Positions 14,288 through 23,817 are shown, counted from the first letter of the stretch. The stretch: 64,000 nucleotides of DNA from an uncultured Candidatus Binatia bacterium (GCA_958295985.1 OY282432.1:1054001-1118000), one strand, 5' to 3'. Notes: generated by a model from the letters alone, not told the origin. Numbers and translations: made by a program.

Positions 14288-15298
14288 TTGCGGACTCCCG
14301 GTGTGTCCATCGGCGTCATAGGCGCGGGCGGCTGGGGCACGGCCCTGGCCGTGCTGCTGTGCCGGAAACACGACGACGTGGCCCTGTGGTGTCACTCCGC
14401 GGAGACGTTCGCGCGGATACAAGAGACCGGGGAAAACGCGACCTACCTGCCCGCCGTCAAGCTGCCTGCCCGCCTTCAGGTCACCCGCTCCCTGGAAACC
14501 GCGGCATCCGGCCGAGACCTGCTCATCTGCGTGACCCCGTCCCACTTCCTGCGCGAAGTCATGAGTCGGGCAGCCGCGTTCGTGGCGCCCGAAACCATCG
14601 TGGCATGCGCCTCCAAGGGGATCGAAGAGTCAACCCTGATGACCATGGGCGACGTCCTGGCGGAGGTCCTGGGTCATCCCGGGCGGCACGCTTTCCTGTC
14701 CGGCCCGACCTTCGCCCTGGAAGTGGCCAAGGGCCTGCCCGCGGCCATCACCGTGGCCAGCGCCGACCCCGGCGTGGCGCGGAGAGTGCAAGGAAGCCTG
14801 GGCTCCCGGGAATTCCGGGTCTATACGTCAACCGATGTCCTGGGGGTCCAGATGGGCGGCGTGATCAAGAACGTCATCGCCATCGCCGCCGGAGTCAGCG
14901 ACGGTCTGGAGCTCGGGCACAATGCCCGGGCCGCGCTGATGACTCGCGGGCTGGCTGAAATGACCCGGCTGGCCGCGAAGATGGGCGCCGACCCGGGCAC
15001 GCTTGGCGGGCTGCCGGGCCTCGGCGACCTGGTGCTCACCTGCACCGGCCACCTGAGCCGCAACCGCAAGGTCGGCTTCGAGCTCGGACAGGGACGCCGC
15101 CTTCCGGACATCGTCGCACAGACCCGCATGGTCGCCGAGGGCGTCCGCAACACGCGCACCGTCCACCTCCTGGCCCAGCGATTCGGCGTCGAGATGCCCA
15201 TCGTGGACCAGATGTACCGCGTCCTCTACGAGGACAAGGACCCCATGCAGGCCGTCCGAGACCTCATGGGCAGAACCCAGAAGGCGGAGGCGGACTGA
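14288..15298 (+). CDS. gpsA: Glycerol-3-phosphate dehydrogenase [NAD(P)+]
   Basis: Reduces dihydroxyacetone phosphate to sn-glycerol-3-phosphate for phospholipid synthesis. The 336-residue protein has the N-terminal dinucleotide motif GVIGAGGWGTALA, CASKGIE, GPTFALEVAKG, the catalytic lysine region GGVIKNVIAIAAGVSDG and GLPGLGDLVLTCTGHLSRNR. The start is TTG 14288 or GTG 14303; no ATG lies before the Rossmann motif. The REP palindrome ends about 35 bases before the start, so the gene may be transcribed from the gyr region or from a promoter I cannot see. Confidence 0.95.
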   Translation: MRTPGVSIGVIGAGGWGTALAVLLCRKHDDVALWCHSAETFARIQETGENATYLPAVKLPARLQVTRSLETAASGRDLLICVTPSHFLREVMSRAAAFVAPETIVACASKGIEESTLMTMGDVLAEVLGHPGRHAFLSGPTFALEVAKGLPAAITVASADPGVARRVQGSLGSREFRVYTSTDVLGVQMGGVIKNVIAIAAGVSDGLELGHNARAALMTRGLAEMTRLAAKMGADPGTLGGLPGLGDLVLTCTGHLSRNRKVGFELGQGRRLPDIVAQTRMVAEGVRNTRTVHLLAQRFGVEMPIVDQMYRVLYEDKDPMQAVRDLMGRTQKAEAD

Positions 15299-15430
15299 GG
15301 CTTTTCCCATCCGTTCCCGGGGCCCGGTCAGCGCCTGTCTTCGTCAAACTCCAGCCGCCCAAGGACCGGATGCCGGGCAATCCGGCAGTCCTTTCCTTCC
15401 AGGTTCACGGGACCGGACCTCGTCCACAAA

Positions 15431-15460
15431 TTGACAACCCATTCCCTGTGTGCTTGAAAT
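15431..15460 (+). promoter_or_regulatory. Possible promoter for rpmH
   Basis: TTGACA at 15431-15436 is a consensus -35. The -10 is weak: TGAAAT at 15455-15460 with an 18-base spacer. It lies 28 bases before rpmH, where a strong promoter is expected. Confidence 0.4.
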
Positions 15461-15488
15461 AGTGCACTGAAAGAATGAAGGTGCGGAA

Positions 15489-15650
15489 ATGAAACGGACG
15501 TATCAACCGAGCAATCTGAGGCGAAAGAGAACCCACGGTTTCTTTGCGCGAATGGAGACCCCCGGAGGGCGCAATGTGCTGAAGCGCCGGAGGGCCAAGG
15601 GAAGAAAGCGGTTGACCGTCGTCATCCCACCGAAGGGTCCTCGCTCCTAG
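15489..15650 (+). CDS. rpmH: 50S ribosomal protein L34, with a C-terminal extension
   Basis: A 53-residue very basic protein beginning [20 protein letters not shown] and continuing [20 protein letters not shown], which is the L34 sequence. L34 is usually 44-46 residues and ends near RKRLTV; here it continues for about eight residues as VIPPKGPRS before TAG. It is followed after 9 bases by rnpA, the classic rpmH-rnpA pair. Confidence 0.95.
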   Translation: MKRTYQPSNLRRKRTHGFFARMETPGGRNVLKRRRAKGRKRLTVVIPPKGPRS

Positions 15651-15659
15651 GACGGACCG

Positions 15660-16013
15660 TTGTCCGGTCTCTGCGAGAGTTTCCCCAAGGAAGCCCGCCT
15701 GACGAGACGTTCCGAGTTCCTGCTGCTGTCCCGCAGGGGCAGGAAGTTCTACACGCAGCACTTCATCATCATCCGAAGAGACAACGACCATCGGGGCAAA
15801 CGGCTGGGAGTCACGGTCAGCTCCAAGGTGGGGAACGCGGTGGCCCGCAACCGCGTGAAGCGCCGGCTGCGCGAGTTCTTTCGTCGCGGGCGCGAGAATT
15901 TTCGCCCCGACCAGGATACGGTGATCATTGCCCGCAGGGGAGCCGCAGAGCTGAGTCACCCGGCCATGACCGCAGAGCTCCGCAAAGTGACCGGCCCAAA
16001 GTTGGCCCCATGA
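15660..16013 (+). CDS. rnpA: Ribonuclease P protein component
   Basis: Basic protein that binds the RNase P RNA and helps process tRNA 5' leaders. The 117-residue product has the family core [31 protein letters not shown] and RRLREFFRR, which includes the RNR motif. The most upstream in-frame start is TTG 15660, 9 bases after rpmH. The last four bases (ATGA) overlap the yidD start. Confidence 0.93.
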   Translation: MSGLCESFPKEARLTRRSEFLLLSRRGRKFYTQHFIIIRRDNDHRGKRLGVTVSSKVGNAVARNRVKRRLREFFRRGRENFRPDQDTVIIARRGAAELSHPAMTAELRKVTGPKLAP

Positions 16014-16231
16014 TCACGATCGTCCGCACCGCCGTGCGCATCTGTATCCGGTCCTACCAGTGGTTCGTTTCGCCGCTGCTGCCGCGCTGTTGCCGGTTCG
16101 TCCCGACCTGCTCCGCCTACGCGCTGCAGGCGGTGGACCGCCACGGCGTCGTCAGGGGGCTTCGCCTGGGCGCCTTGAGAATTCTGCGCTGTCACCCGCT
16201 CCACGCCGGAGGGTACGACCCGGTTCCGTGA
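16010..16231 (+). CDS. yidD: Membrane protein insertion efficiency factor YidD
   Basis: A 73-residue member of the YidD (UPF0161/Hlp) family, which helps YidC insert inner-membrane proteins. It has the family's N-terminal amphipathic helix and the Cys-rich core [20 protein letters not shown] followed by [18 protein letters not shown]. It overlaps rnpA by ATGA and is followed by yidC after 7 bases. Confidence 0.94.
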   Translation: MITIVRTAVRICIRSYQWFVSPLLPRCCRFVPTCSAYALQAVDRHGVVRGLRLGALRILRCHPLHAGGYDPVP

Positions 16232-16238
16232 AAATTCC

Positions 16239-17870
16239 ATGGAAAAGCAAGCCTTCATAGCGGTCGTCATCTCGATCCTGATCATCATCCTCTATCAGGA
16301 GTACATGAGGCGTTTCTATCCGCCGGTGCAGCCTCCGGCCAAGGAGACCGCGACACGGCCTTCGGAGGAGCGCCCCGCCCGGCGGTTGGCGCCGGAGCGG
16401 CCTCCGGCGCCAACCGCGGCTCCGGCCGAGGTTGCCCGGGGCGTCCCGGTCGTTCCGGTCAGGGAGGTGACGGTAGAGACCCCTGACTACATTGCACTCT
16501 TCACCAATCAGGGGGCCCGGCTCAAGAGCTTTCGTCTGAAGCGGTACCGCGCCGGGGTGGAAGCCGGCAGTCCGTTGATCGACATGGTTTCCCGCGCACC
16601 GGGGATGGAATATCCTCTGGGGCTCCGCCTGGCCGACACGCCCACCGGCACCGATCAAGGTGTCGTCTACGAGGTCCGGGGCGTGGACCTGAACCTGCAG
16701 GCGGGCGGCGATGGGAGCCTCACCTTCATCGGGGCGACGCCGTCCGGCCAACGCGTGGTCAAGGAGTTCACCTTCAGCGGTTCCAGCTACGCGGTGGAGG
16801 TGGGTGTGTCCATCGCTGGGTCGCCACAGGGTGCCACCCTGCTCTTCACCACCGGAGGCAAGAACAAGGGCGTCAAGGGTGACGCGCTTTTCGAGGGACT
16901 GATCGCGCTGCGCGAAGGAGATCTGACGCGCGAATGGCCGGACGACATCGAAGGCCGGCTCAACCTCAACGCGCCGCTTTCGTGGGCCGGCTTCGGTTAC
17001 ACTTATTTCGTTTCCGCCCTCATCCCCGCGGAGGGCGTGGAGGCGGACGCCACGGTGGCGCCAAGTGCAGGGCGGGATCGCGGGTTCGTCCTGGAAACCC
17101 GCGGCCGGGTCATTTCGAGTCAGGAGCGCACCGCCCGCTACCGGCTCTTCATGGGCCCCAAAGTGCTCAACCTGCTCAAGTCCCTTGACCGCGGTCTCGA
17201 GCAGTCCATCGACTTCGGCTACTTCGGCTTCATCTCGGTGCCGATGCTGCACGCGTTGCATTTCTTCCAGACGTACACGGGCAACTACGGTCTGGACATC
17301 ATCCTGCTCACTCTAATCATCAAGCTGCTGTTGTGGCCGCTGACGCAAAAGAGCTTCGTATCCATGAAGCGGATGCAGAAGCTCCAGCCGCAGATGCAGC
17401 GTCTCAAGGAAAAGTTCGGAGACGACAAGACCCGCCTCAACAAGGAGATGATGGACCTCTACAAGCGGAACAAGGTGAACCCGCTGGGAGGCTGTCTGCC
17501 GATGCTCCTTCAGTTCCCCTTTTTCATCGGCTTTTACAATGCGCTGCTCACACCCATCGAATTGCGTCATGCGAGCTTTCTGTGGATCAAGGACCTGTCC
17601 CGTCCGGACTGGGAATCGCTCCCCTTCTCCGCTTTCGGCTATGAGGTGGGCATTCCGGTGCTGGTGCTGCTCATGGGAGCGAGCATGTTCATCCAGCAGT
17701 GGATGTCCCCCGCCATCGGCGACCCGAACCAGCGGCGCATGATGATGCTCATGCCGTTGATATTTACCGTCATCTTCGTGAGTTTCCCGTCGGGACTGAC
17801 GATTTACTGGTTCGTGAACAACCTTCTGAGCATCCTTCAGCAATACATGATCAACCGGAAAGAGCGTTGA
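16239..17870 (+). CDS. yidC: Membrane protein insertase YidC
   Basis: Inserts proteins into the inner membrane alone or with Sec. The 543-residue protein has an N-terminal membrane helix (AFIAVVISILIIILYQEYM), a Pro-rich linker, a large periplasmic beta domain (about residues 70-320) as in Gram-negative YidC, and the conserved five-helix core with the cytosolic hairpin KRMQKLQPQMQRLKEKFGDD, NPLGGCLPMLLQFPFFIGFY and FPSGLTIYWFVNN. The ATG is 7 bases after yidD. The N-terminal periplasmic domain supports a diderm host. Confidence 0.96.
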   Translation: MEKQAFIAVVISILIIILYQEYMRRFYPPVQPPAKETATRPSEERPARRLAPERPPAPTAAPAEVARGVPVVPVREVTVETPDYIALFTNQGARLKSFRLKRYRAGVEAGSPLIDMVSRAPGMEYPLGLRLADTPTGTDQGVVYEVRGVDLNLQAGGDGSLTFIGATPSGQRVVKEFTFSGSSYAVEVGVSIAGSPQGATLLFTTGGKNKGVKGDALFEGLIALREGDLTREWPDDIEGRLNLNAPLSWAGFGYTYFVSALIPAEGVEADATVAPSAGRDRGFVLETRGRVISSQERTARYRLFMGPKVLNLLKSLDRGLEQSIDFGYFGFISVPMLHALHFFQTYTGNYGLDIILLTLIIKLLLWPLTQKSFVSMKRMQKLQPQMQRLKEKFGDDKTRLNKEMMDLYKRNKVNPLGGCLPMLLQFPFFIGFYNALLTPIELRHASFLWIKDLSRPDWESLPFSAFGYEVGIPVLVLLMGASMFIQQWMSPAIGDPNQRRMMMLMPLIFTVIFVSFPSGLTIYWFVNNLLSILQQYMINRKER

Positions 17871-17925
17871 CGGCCTGCGCCCGGCAGCCCCAGGCCCGTC
17901 GCGCCCCGTGGATGAGAGGTTTGTG

Positions 17926-18756
17926 ATGAGACAGGTAGAGATGGAAGGAGAAACCCTTGACGAAGCCATCACCAAGGCGCTGAACCTGCTGGGCGTCGAG
18001 CGGGACAAGGTGTCCCTGGACATCCTGGCGGAGGAAAAGATGGGCCTGCTCGGTTTTGGACGCCAGAATGCCCGGGTCCGTGCCACCATCCGGGAGGCCG
18101 TGGCGGTCGCTCCGGACGAAGGTCCCCAGGACAGCCGGGCCGCCGCGGGGGCGCCGTCGGACAGGCCGGCCGAAACGCCGGTGGCGGAGCCTGCCGCGGA
18201 TGAGCCCGAAGACGGTGAGCCGGTCGAGGAGCTCGCGGACACCGATGAGCGTTTCGCAGAGGTCCGCAAGGCCGGCGTTGAGGTGCTCACGGAGATACTC
18301 CGGCTCATGGGTGTGGACGCGGAGGTGGCGGTCAAGTCCGGCAACGCCCCCTCGGAATTCGTCCTCGACATCCAGGGCGACAACACCGCCCTTCTGATCG
18401 GCCGGAGGGGTCAGACCCTGGAGGCTCTCCAGCATATCGTCAGCCGTATCCTGGCCGAGAAGTCCGGACCGGACGGTCCTCAGCCCGTCGTCGATGCGGA
18501 GGACTACCGTGGAAGGCGCGTGAGGTCCCTGGAGGACATGGCGTTGCGCATGGGCGAGAAGGCCAAGCGCAGCCGGAAGACCCAGGAGATCGACGCCCTC
18601 AGTGCCCGGGACCGGCGTATCGTCCACCTGGCCCTCAAAGACGACCCCTGGCTCACCACGAAAAGCCTCGGCCAGGGCGCCTACCGCCGGCTCCTGATCA
18701 TACCCGAAGGGGACCGCAAGGCCCCCGAGGCGGGACCCGCGGGCGACGATCATTAA
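17926..18756 (+). CDS. khpB: RNA-binding protein KhpB (Jag), KH and R3H domains
   Basis: RNA-binding protein often encoded after yidC. The 276-residue product has the Jag_N domain (VEMEGETLDEAITKALNLLG to KMGLLGFG), an acidic Pro/Ala/Glu linker (residues about 65-105), a KH domain with LLIGRRGQTLEALQHI, and a C-terminal R3H domain (ALRMGEKAKRSRKTQEIDAL, SARDRRIVHLAL). ATG 17926 is preceded by GAGAGG; GTG 17908 is an alternative. mnmE, which often follows, is absent; a TetR regulator comes next. Confidence 0.92.
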   Translation: MRQVEMEGETLDEAITKALNLLGVERDKVSLDILAEEKMGLLGFGRQNARVRATIREAVAVAPDEGPQDSRAAAGAPSDRPAETPVAEPAADEPEDGEPVEELADTDERFAEVRKAGVEVLTEILRLMGVDAEVAVKSGNAPSEFVLDIQGDNTALLIGRRGQTLEALQHIVSRILAEKSGPDGPQPVVDAEDYRGRRVRSLEDMALRMGEKAKRSRKTQEIDALSARDRRIVHLALKDDPWLTTKSLGQGAYRRLLIIPEGDRKAPEAGPAGDDH

Positions 18757-18780
18757 AGCGGTGGAGCAGTGAATACGTAG

Positions 18781-18834
18781 TTGACTTCCGGGTGTCCACA
18801 GTTATAATTTTTAGTTGACCGGCTGGCCGGTCAA
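18781..18834 (+). promoter_or_regulatory. Promoter and palindromic operator of the TetR-RND operon
   Basis: TTGACT at 18781-18786 and TATAAT at 18803-18808 (16-base spacer). At 18815-18834, around the expected transcription start, lies the palindrome TTGACCGGCTGGCCGGTCAA: 8-base perfect arms around CTGG. A repressor bound there would block the promoter, so the TetR protein encoded 9 bases downstream probably represses its own operon. Confidence 0.8.
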
Positions 18835-18842
18835 TTTAGAAA

Positions 18843-19442
18843 ATGCCTATCGTTGTCGACAAGGAGCGGAAGCGCTCGGAGATCCTCGAAGCGGCCATGA
18901 CCGTCTTTGCCCGCAAGGGTTTCCATCGTTCGAAGATGGAGGAAGTGGCGGCCGCGGCCAAGATCGGCAAGGGGACCATCTACGAGTATTTCGATAGCAA
19001 GCATCAACTGCTCCAGGCGCTCCACGGCTACATGCTGGCCAAGCTCAAGGAATACTATGCCGAGGAGCTGAAGGGCATCGAGGAACCTCCCGAGATTCTC
19101 CGGCGTTTCCTGGCCGCGGCTCTCGCCAGTTTCCGTCAGTGGGAGCCCTTTTTCTACGTCTTCTGCGACGTGTGGGCCGAAGCGGGCCGGGCCGAGCAGC
19201 AGAGCCTTCTGCGCGCGCAGTTGCGGGACGCGTACAAGTCCGCCATCGACGACCTGGTCCTGGTCATCGAGGCGGGCGTTGCCGGCGGCTTCTTCCACTG
19301 CGACCGGCCCAGGCTCGAGGCCGAGCACATCCTCGCGTGCGTCGACGGGCTGGCGCTGCACTGGCTGTACGACCCGCAGGCCTTCGACCTGGACGAGATG
19401 ACGGAATCCCTTACGCGCACGGCGATGAGGAGTCTGGGATGA
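18843..19442 (+). CDS. TetR/AcrR family transcriptional repressor
   Basis: A 199-residue regulator. The N-terminal helix-turn-helix domain reads EILEAAMTVFARKGFHRSKM then EVAAAAKIGKGTIYEYFDSK, the standard TetR DNA-binding unit; the C-terminal half is an all-helical ligand/dimer domain of no recognisable subfamily. It overlaps the adaptor gene by ATGA and is followed by an RND pump, so it most likely senses a pump substrate. The palindrome at 18815-18834 is its likely operator. Confidence 0.9.
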   Translation: MPIVVDKERKRSEILEAAMTVFARKGFHRSKMEEVAAAAKIGKGTIYEYFDSKHQLLQALHGYMLAKLKEYYAEELKGIEEPPEILRRFLAAALASFRQWEPFFYVFCDVWAEAGRAEQQSLLRAQLRDAYKSAIDDLVLVIEAGVAGGFFHCDRPRLEAEHILACVDGLALHWLYDPQAFDLDEMTESLTRTAMRSLG

Positions 19443-20692
19443 AGATCCGTATCGCCGTGTCGATATTGCTCATCCTCCTGGTGAGCGCCGTCACCGCCGT
19501 GGGCGTGTACATCATCAGCGACGTCGAGGAAAAGCCCCGGGTGGAACCGGCGACCGTACCCGTACCGGTGGAGGTGGCCGCGGTGGTCGCGGCCGATTTC
19601 ATGCACCGGATCGAGGCTCTGGGGACGATCTCTGCCGTGCGGGAAGGTCCCGTAAGCGCGGAGCTCAGCGGCCGGATCGTCGGGATCCCACCGAATATCA
19701 ATCTCGGCAGCGTGGTCGGGGCCGGCGAGTTGCTGGCGCGATTGGAGTCCCGGGACTTCGAGATCGCCGTCCGGAAAGCCGCGGCACAGAGGGCCAGTGC
19801 AAAGGCAAGGGTCCGCAAGGCCGCGGTGGACATCGAAAGGCAGCGCAAGCTGGTGCAGCTCAACCGGGAACAGTTGCGGCTGGCGCGCGCGGAACACGGG
19901 CGGCTCACGAAGCTGCTGAAGAAAGGGTTGGTCTCCAGCCAGGCGGCGGAGCGGCAGGAACTGGCCTGGCGGCGCATCGAGGAAGAGCTCGAGTCGGCCA
20001 AGAGCGGGGAGCGGGAGACGGAAGCTCTACACGCCATCGCCGAGGCGGAACTCGCCCTCGCCGACGTTCAACTGGAGCAGGCGCGGGAAACCCTGCGAGA
20101 CACCGAGGTCCATGCGCCCTTCGCCGGCGTCATCGCGCGCAAGAACGTCACTCTGGGGGAGCGTGTCGCTCCGGGCCAGGTGCTCTTTCAACTGGCCGAC
20201 ATCGAGACGGTGAAGCTCGACGTGCGCATTCCCGCCGCGGACATCCACCGGATCGACTCCGGGATCGTAACCGACGTTCGGGTGCGCGGGGTGGCGGAGG
20301 AATTTACCGGACGGGTCGCCAACATCGGCCCGCGAGCGGATCAACAAACCCGCTCGTTTCCGGTGGAGATCTTCGTGTCCAACTCCCGGGCACGCAAACT
20401 TCTTCCCGGGATGTTCGCGCAGGCCGTCATCCCGGTCCGCAACTATCAGGAGGCCATCCTGATCCCGCGGGAAAGCGTCATCTTCGAGGACGGCAAGCCT
20501 GCCGTCTTCGTGGCGGACTCCGGTTCGAATCTGGCGACGCGACGCGCGGTCCGCATCGCCGGGCGGTTCGGGCCGCGTTACATGATAGCGGCGGGACTTG
20601 AACCCGGAGACCTCCTCATCACCGCCGGACAGCGCCTGCTGCTCGACGGCGCCCGCATTCGCGTGGTCACGCGCCGGAATCTGGCCTCATGA
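19439..20692 (+). CDS. RND efflux periplasmic adaptor (membrane fusion protein)
   Basis: A 417-residue HlyD/AcrA-type adaptor linking an inner-membrane RND pump to an outer-membrane channel. It has an N-terminal membrane anchor (IAVSILLILLVSAVTAVGVY), a split lipoyl domain (GRIVGIPPNINLGSVVGAGE and EVHAPFAGVIARKNVTLGER), a long coiled-coil hairpin between them rich in Ala/Lys/Glu/Arg, and beta-barrel and membrane-proximal domains. ATG 19439 overlaps the TetR stop; the frame is open further upstream but that is inside tetR. The gene overlaps the RND gene by ATGA. No TolC-like gene is nearby. Confidence 0.92.
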   Translation: MKIRIAVSILLILLVSAVTAVGVYIISDVEEKPRVEPATVPVPVEVAAVVAADFMHRIEALGTISAVREGPVSAELSGRIVGIPPNINLGSVVGAGELLARLESRDFEIAVRKAAAQRASAKARVRKAAVDIERQRKLVQLNREQLRLARAEHGRLTKLLKKGLVSSQAAERQELAWRRIEEELESAKSGERETEALHAIAEAELALADVQLEQARETLRDTEVHAPFAGVIARKNVTLGERVAPGQVLFQLADIETVKLDVRIPAADIHRIDSGIVTDVRVRGVAEEFTGRVANIGPRADQQTRSFPVEIFVSNSRARKLLPGMFAQAVIPVRNYQEAILIPRESVIFEDGKPAVFVADSGSNLATRRAVRIAGRFGPRYMIAAGLEPGDLLITAGQRLLLDGARIRVVTRRNLAS

Positions 20693-23600
20693 AGAAGCTG
20701 GTCGAGTTCTCCGTCCGGAACCCCGTCGTCGTCAACCTGTTGGTGCTCCTCATCGTCACGGCCGGCGTGGTCTCGTACCTTCGGCTCAAACGAGAGCTGT
20801 TCCCCGACTTCTCCCGCCGGGTGATCCGAATCGATACGGTCTATCCGGGCGCTTCGCCCGAGGAGATCGAGGAGCTCATCACCGCCAGGATCGAGGATCG
20901 GGTCCGCAACGTGGACGGTGTCAACGAAATGCTCTCCAGCTCTCGCGAGGGCCAGTCCGAAATCCGCCTCCAGATGCAGTCGGACACCGACATGAGCCGC
21001 GCCCTGGGGGACGTGCGCGCCGCCCTGGACCGGGTCGCCGGCCTGCCGGAGGAGGCCGAGGAACCGCAGGTGACCGAGGTCCTGTCCACCTTCCCGGTGA
21101 TCACCGTGTCCTTGAGCGGCGACATACCGGAGCAGGAGTTGCGGGAGGTCGCCAAGGATCTGCGGGATCAGCTCAGGCGGGTCGACGGTGTCGCCTCCGT
21201 GTCGATCTTCGGCATCCGCGAGAGCCGGATACTCATCGAGATCGAACCGGAACGGCTCGACCAGTATCGGCTGAGCCTGGAGGAGATTCGCGCGGCCGTG
21301 GCCAATCAGAACCGGAACGTGCCCGGGGGCGCGCTGAAGACCGCCCGGGGCGAAATCCTGGTGCGCACCCTGGGGGTGGCCGGAGGCGTCGGCGACGTGG
21401 AGCGCATGATCCTGCGCGCCACCGGTACCGGACACGCCCTTACGGTGGGGGACGTGGCCGAGGTGAGCGAGTCCTTCGAGGACGCGACGGTCCTGGCGCG
21501 TTTCGACGGAAGGCCGGCGATCAACCTCGTGGTCATCAAGGAGCGGAGCGGAGATACCATCAGCGTCGCGGAACGCGTCCGTAAGGCCATGGGGGAGATC
21601 CGCAAGACGCTGCCGGAAACCGTTTCCGTCGGACTCTTCAATGATTTCTCGGTGTTCATCCGAAACCGTTTGAGCACCCTGGGCGAGAGCGGCGCCATCG
21701 GCCTGGCCATCGTGCTCACGACGCTCTGCATCTTCGTCCGCGGGAGGATCGCCCTGCTGACCTCCCTGGGCATTCCGTTCGCGGTGATGGGTTGTCTGGT
21801 CCTGATGTCGCTTTTCGGCCTCAGCCTCAACATGATCTCCGCCTTCGGCCTGATCCTCGTCCTTGGCCTTCTGGTGGACGATGCCGTCATCGTGACCGAG
21901 AACGTGTACCGCTACGTCGAGCAGGGCATGACTCCCAAGGAGGCGGCCCTCCAGGGCACCTACGAGGTTGCCTGGCCGGTGGTCACCACTGTGCTGACCA
22001 CCGTCGCCGCCTTCGTTCCGTTCCTGCTGCTCCCGGGGACCATGGGCTTCTTCCTGGGGCCGCTTCCCATCGTGGTGACTTTCGCTCTGCTGCTGTCGCT
22101 CCTGGAGGTTCTGTTCGTCCTGCCCTCGCATCTTTCGGAGGTCATTACGCCCGCCTATGCGCGAACGCTGCACCGCGGCGAGCGAGTGTGGCTTACGCGA
22201 CTGCGCCACGTCTATGAAAAGGTGCTGGGAGTCGCGCTCCGCGGACGTTACGTGGCGGTGACCGTGATCCTGGCGGCCAGCGTGCTGCTGGCCGTCGCGG
22301 CTCAGTATCGGGTGCCCTTCGTGCTCTTTCGCGAGTTCGAGTCGAGTCAGTTCTTCGTGAACTTCGAGACTTCGGCCAACGCCAAGCTGGAAGATACCGA
22401 GGCCGTGGCCGTTCAAGCCGAAGAGATGGCGTTGGGGTTGCCCGCTGACGAGCTCAAGTCTCTGTCCACCACCGTCGGCACCGCCTTCCTGGACGTGGAC
22501 CGCGTGGTGAGGGGAAGCAACGTCGGACAGCTCACGCTGGAGCTTCGCGACGACCGCAGCCGGAAGGCTGCCGAAATCATCGACGAACTCCGGGGGAAGA
22601 TGGAGCGGATACCGGGCATCACCAAGCTCCAGTTCCTGAATCTCCAGGCCGGGCCCGGCGGGCCGGACATCGAAGCCCGGGTCATCGGCGAGGACCTCGC
22701 AAGCCTCCGGCGCCTGACCGAAGAGGTCAAGGGCTTCCTGTCTACACTGCCCGGGGTCCGGGACATCCGCGATGACCTTGTCGCCGGCAAGGAGGAGCTC
22801 CGCATCAGCCTCAAGCCGGAAGGCCGCGCGCTGGGTCTCGACCTGAGGGGTATCGCACGCCAGGTGCAGCAAGGTTTCCAGGGGGTCGAAGCCTCGAGCA
22901 TCCAGCGGGGAGACGAGGACGTGCCCATCGTCATACGGTTCCCCCGGGACAAGCGCAGCCACGTCGATACCGTATCGCGGATGAAGCTCACGCTGCCCTC
23001 CGGCGAACGGGTCTTCCTCCGTGACGTCGCCGACATCCGCACCGGCATCAGCGCGAGTCAGATCAACCGGGATGACCGCAAGCGGACGTTGAGCGTCTTT
23101 GCCGACGTGGAGGTGGGAACGACCACCGTGGTGGAGGCCACCGACGCCTTGAAGCGGCAGTTCGCCGACGTCGGCCGGCGCTATCCCGGGCAGCGGGTCG
23201 TGGTCAAGGGCGAACGGCAGGAGATGGAGGAGTCGCTGGCCGCCCTTCCGCAAATCTCTCTCATCACGTTGTTCGTGATCTACTTCGTGCTGGGTTCGCT
23301 TTTCAAATCGTTCATCCAACCGTTCATCGTAATGGCCGCGATTCCCTTCGCCCTGGGCGGCGTCGTCATCGGCCACCTCGTCATGGGCGAGAATCTGAGT
23401 TTCATGTCCCTCCTGGGTTTCATCGCCCTGGCCGGCGTGGTGGTCAATGATTCCCTCATCGTGGTGGATTTCATCAACCGCAGCCGCGCAAGCGGCATGT
23501 CGCGGTACGACTCCATCATCCAGTCCGGCGTCGTGCGTCTGAGGCCGGTCATGCTCACAACCATCACCACCGTCGGCGGTCTGGTCCCGCTGGCCTTCTT

Positions 23601-23793
23601 CGCCACCGGTCAGGCCAAGTTCCTTTCACCCATGGCCATCTCCGTGGTCTGGGGGCTGTCCTTCGCCACCGTTCTCACGCTGATCCTCACGCCCTGTCTC
23701 TACGCCATCCTGGACGACGTCAAAGGGATTGCCGGGAGATGGTTTCGCTCCGGTGCGGCGGCGCCCGAAGAAGTCGCCGCGGAGCATCCCTGA
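20689..23793 (+). CDS. RND family efflux pump (AcrB/HAE1-like)
   Basis: A 1034-residue inner-membrane proton/substrate antiporter with the usual twelve helices and two periplasmic loops. It starts with VRNPVVVNLLVLLIVTAG; helix 4 has GLLVDDAVIVTENVYR with the two adjacent aspartates of the proton relay, and its repeat in helix 10 reads GVVVNDSLIVVDFINR. Length matches AcrB. The substrate is not evident; sequence around LKRELFPDFSRR and YPGASPEEIEE is of the general HAE-type group. Third gene of the TetR-controlled operon. Confidence 0.93.
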   Translation: MKKLVEFSVRNPVVVNLLVLLIVTAGVVSYLRLKRELFPDFSRRVIRIDTVYPGASPEEIEELITARIEDRVRNVDGVNEMLSSSREGQSEIRLQMQSDTDMSRALGDVRAALDRVAGLPEEAEEPQVTEVLSTFPVITVSLSGDIPEQELREVAKDLRDQLRRVDGVASVSIFGIRESRILIEIEPERLDQYRLSLEEIRAAVANQNRNVPGGALKTARGEILVRTLGVAGGVGDVERMILRATGTGHALTVGDVAEVSESFEDATVLARFDGRPAINLVVIKERSGDTISVAERVRKAMGEIRKTLPETVSVGLFNDFSVFIRNRLSTLGESGAIGLAIVLTTLCIFVRGRIALLTSLGIPFAVMGCLVLMSLFGLSLNMISAFGLILVLGLLVDDAVIVTENVYRYVEQGMTPKEAALQGTYEVAWPVVTTVLTTVAAFVPFLLLPGTMGFFLGPLPIVVTFALLLSLLEVLFVLPSHLSEVITPAYARTLHRGERVWLTRLRHVYEKVLGVALRGRYVAVTVILAASVLLAVAAQYRVPFVLFREFESSQFFVNFETSANAKLEDTEAVAVQAEEMALGLPADELKSLSTTVGTAFLDVDRVVRGSNVGQLTLELRDDRSRKAAEIIDELRGKMERIPGITKLQFLNLQAGPGGPDIEARVIGEDLASLRRLTEEVKGFLSTLPGVRDIRDDLVAGKEELRISLKPEGRALGLDLRGIARQVQQGFQGVEASSIQRGDEDVPIVIRFPRDKRSHVDTVSRMKLTLPSGERVFLRDVADIRTGISASQINRDDRKRTLSVFADVEVGTTTVVEATDALKRQFADVGRRYPGQRVVVKGERQEMEESLAALPQISLITLFVIYFVLGSLFKSFIQPFIVMAAIPFALGGVVIGHLVMGENLSFMSLLGFIALAGVVVNDSLIVVDFINRSRASGMSRYDSIIQSGVVRLRPVMLTTITTVGGLVPLAFFATGQAKFLSPMAISVVWGLSFATVLTLILTPCLYAILDDVKGIAGRWFRSGAAAPEEVAAEHP

Positions 23794-23817
23794 GAACCGG
23801 GCGGGGGAAGCCGGAAT

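Noticed and set aside
15299-15488. Replication origin next to rpmH
   Set aside because: Only one weak DnaA-box-like match (cgtccacaaa) and no dnaA, no box cluster and no AT-rich unwinding region.
20578-23376. A minus-strand open frame of 932 codons opposite the RND pump
   Set aside because: Same artefact: Asp/His/Gly-rich translation with no domain, opposite a certain gene.
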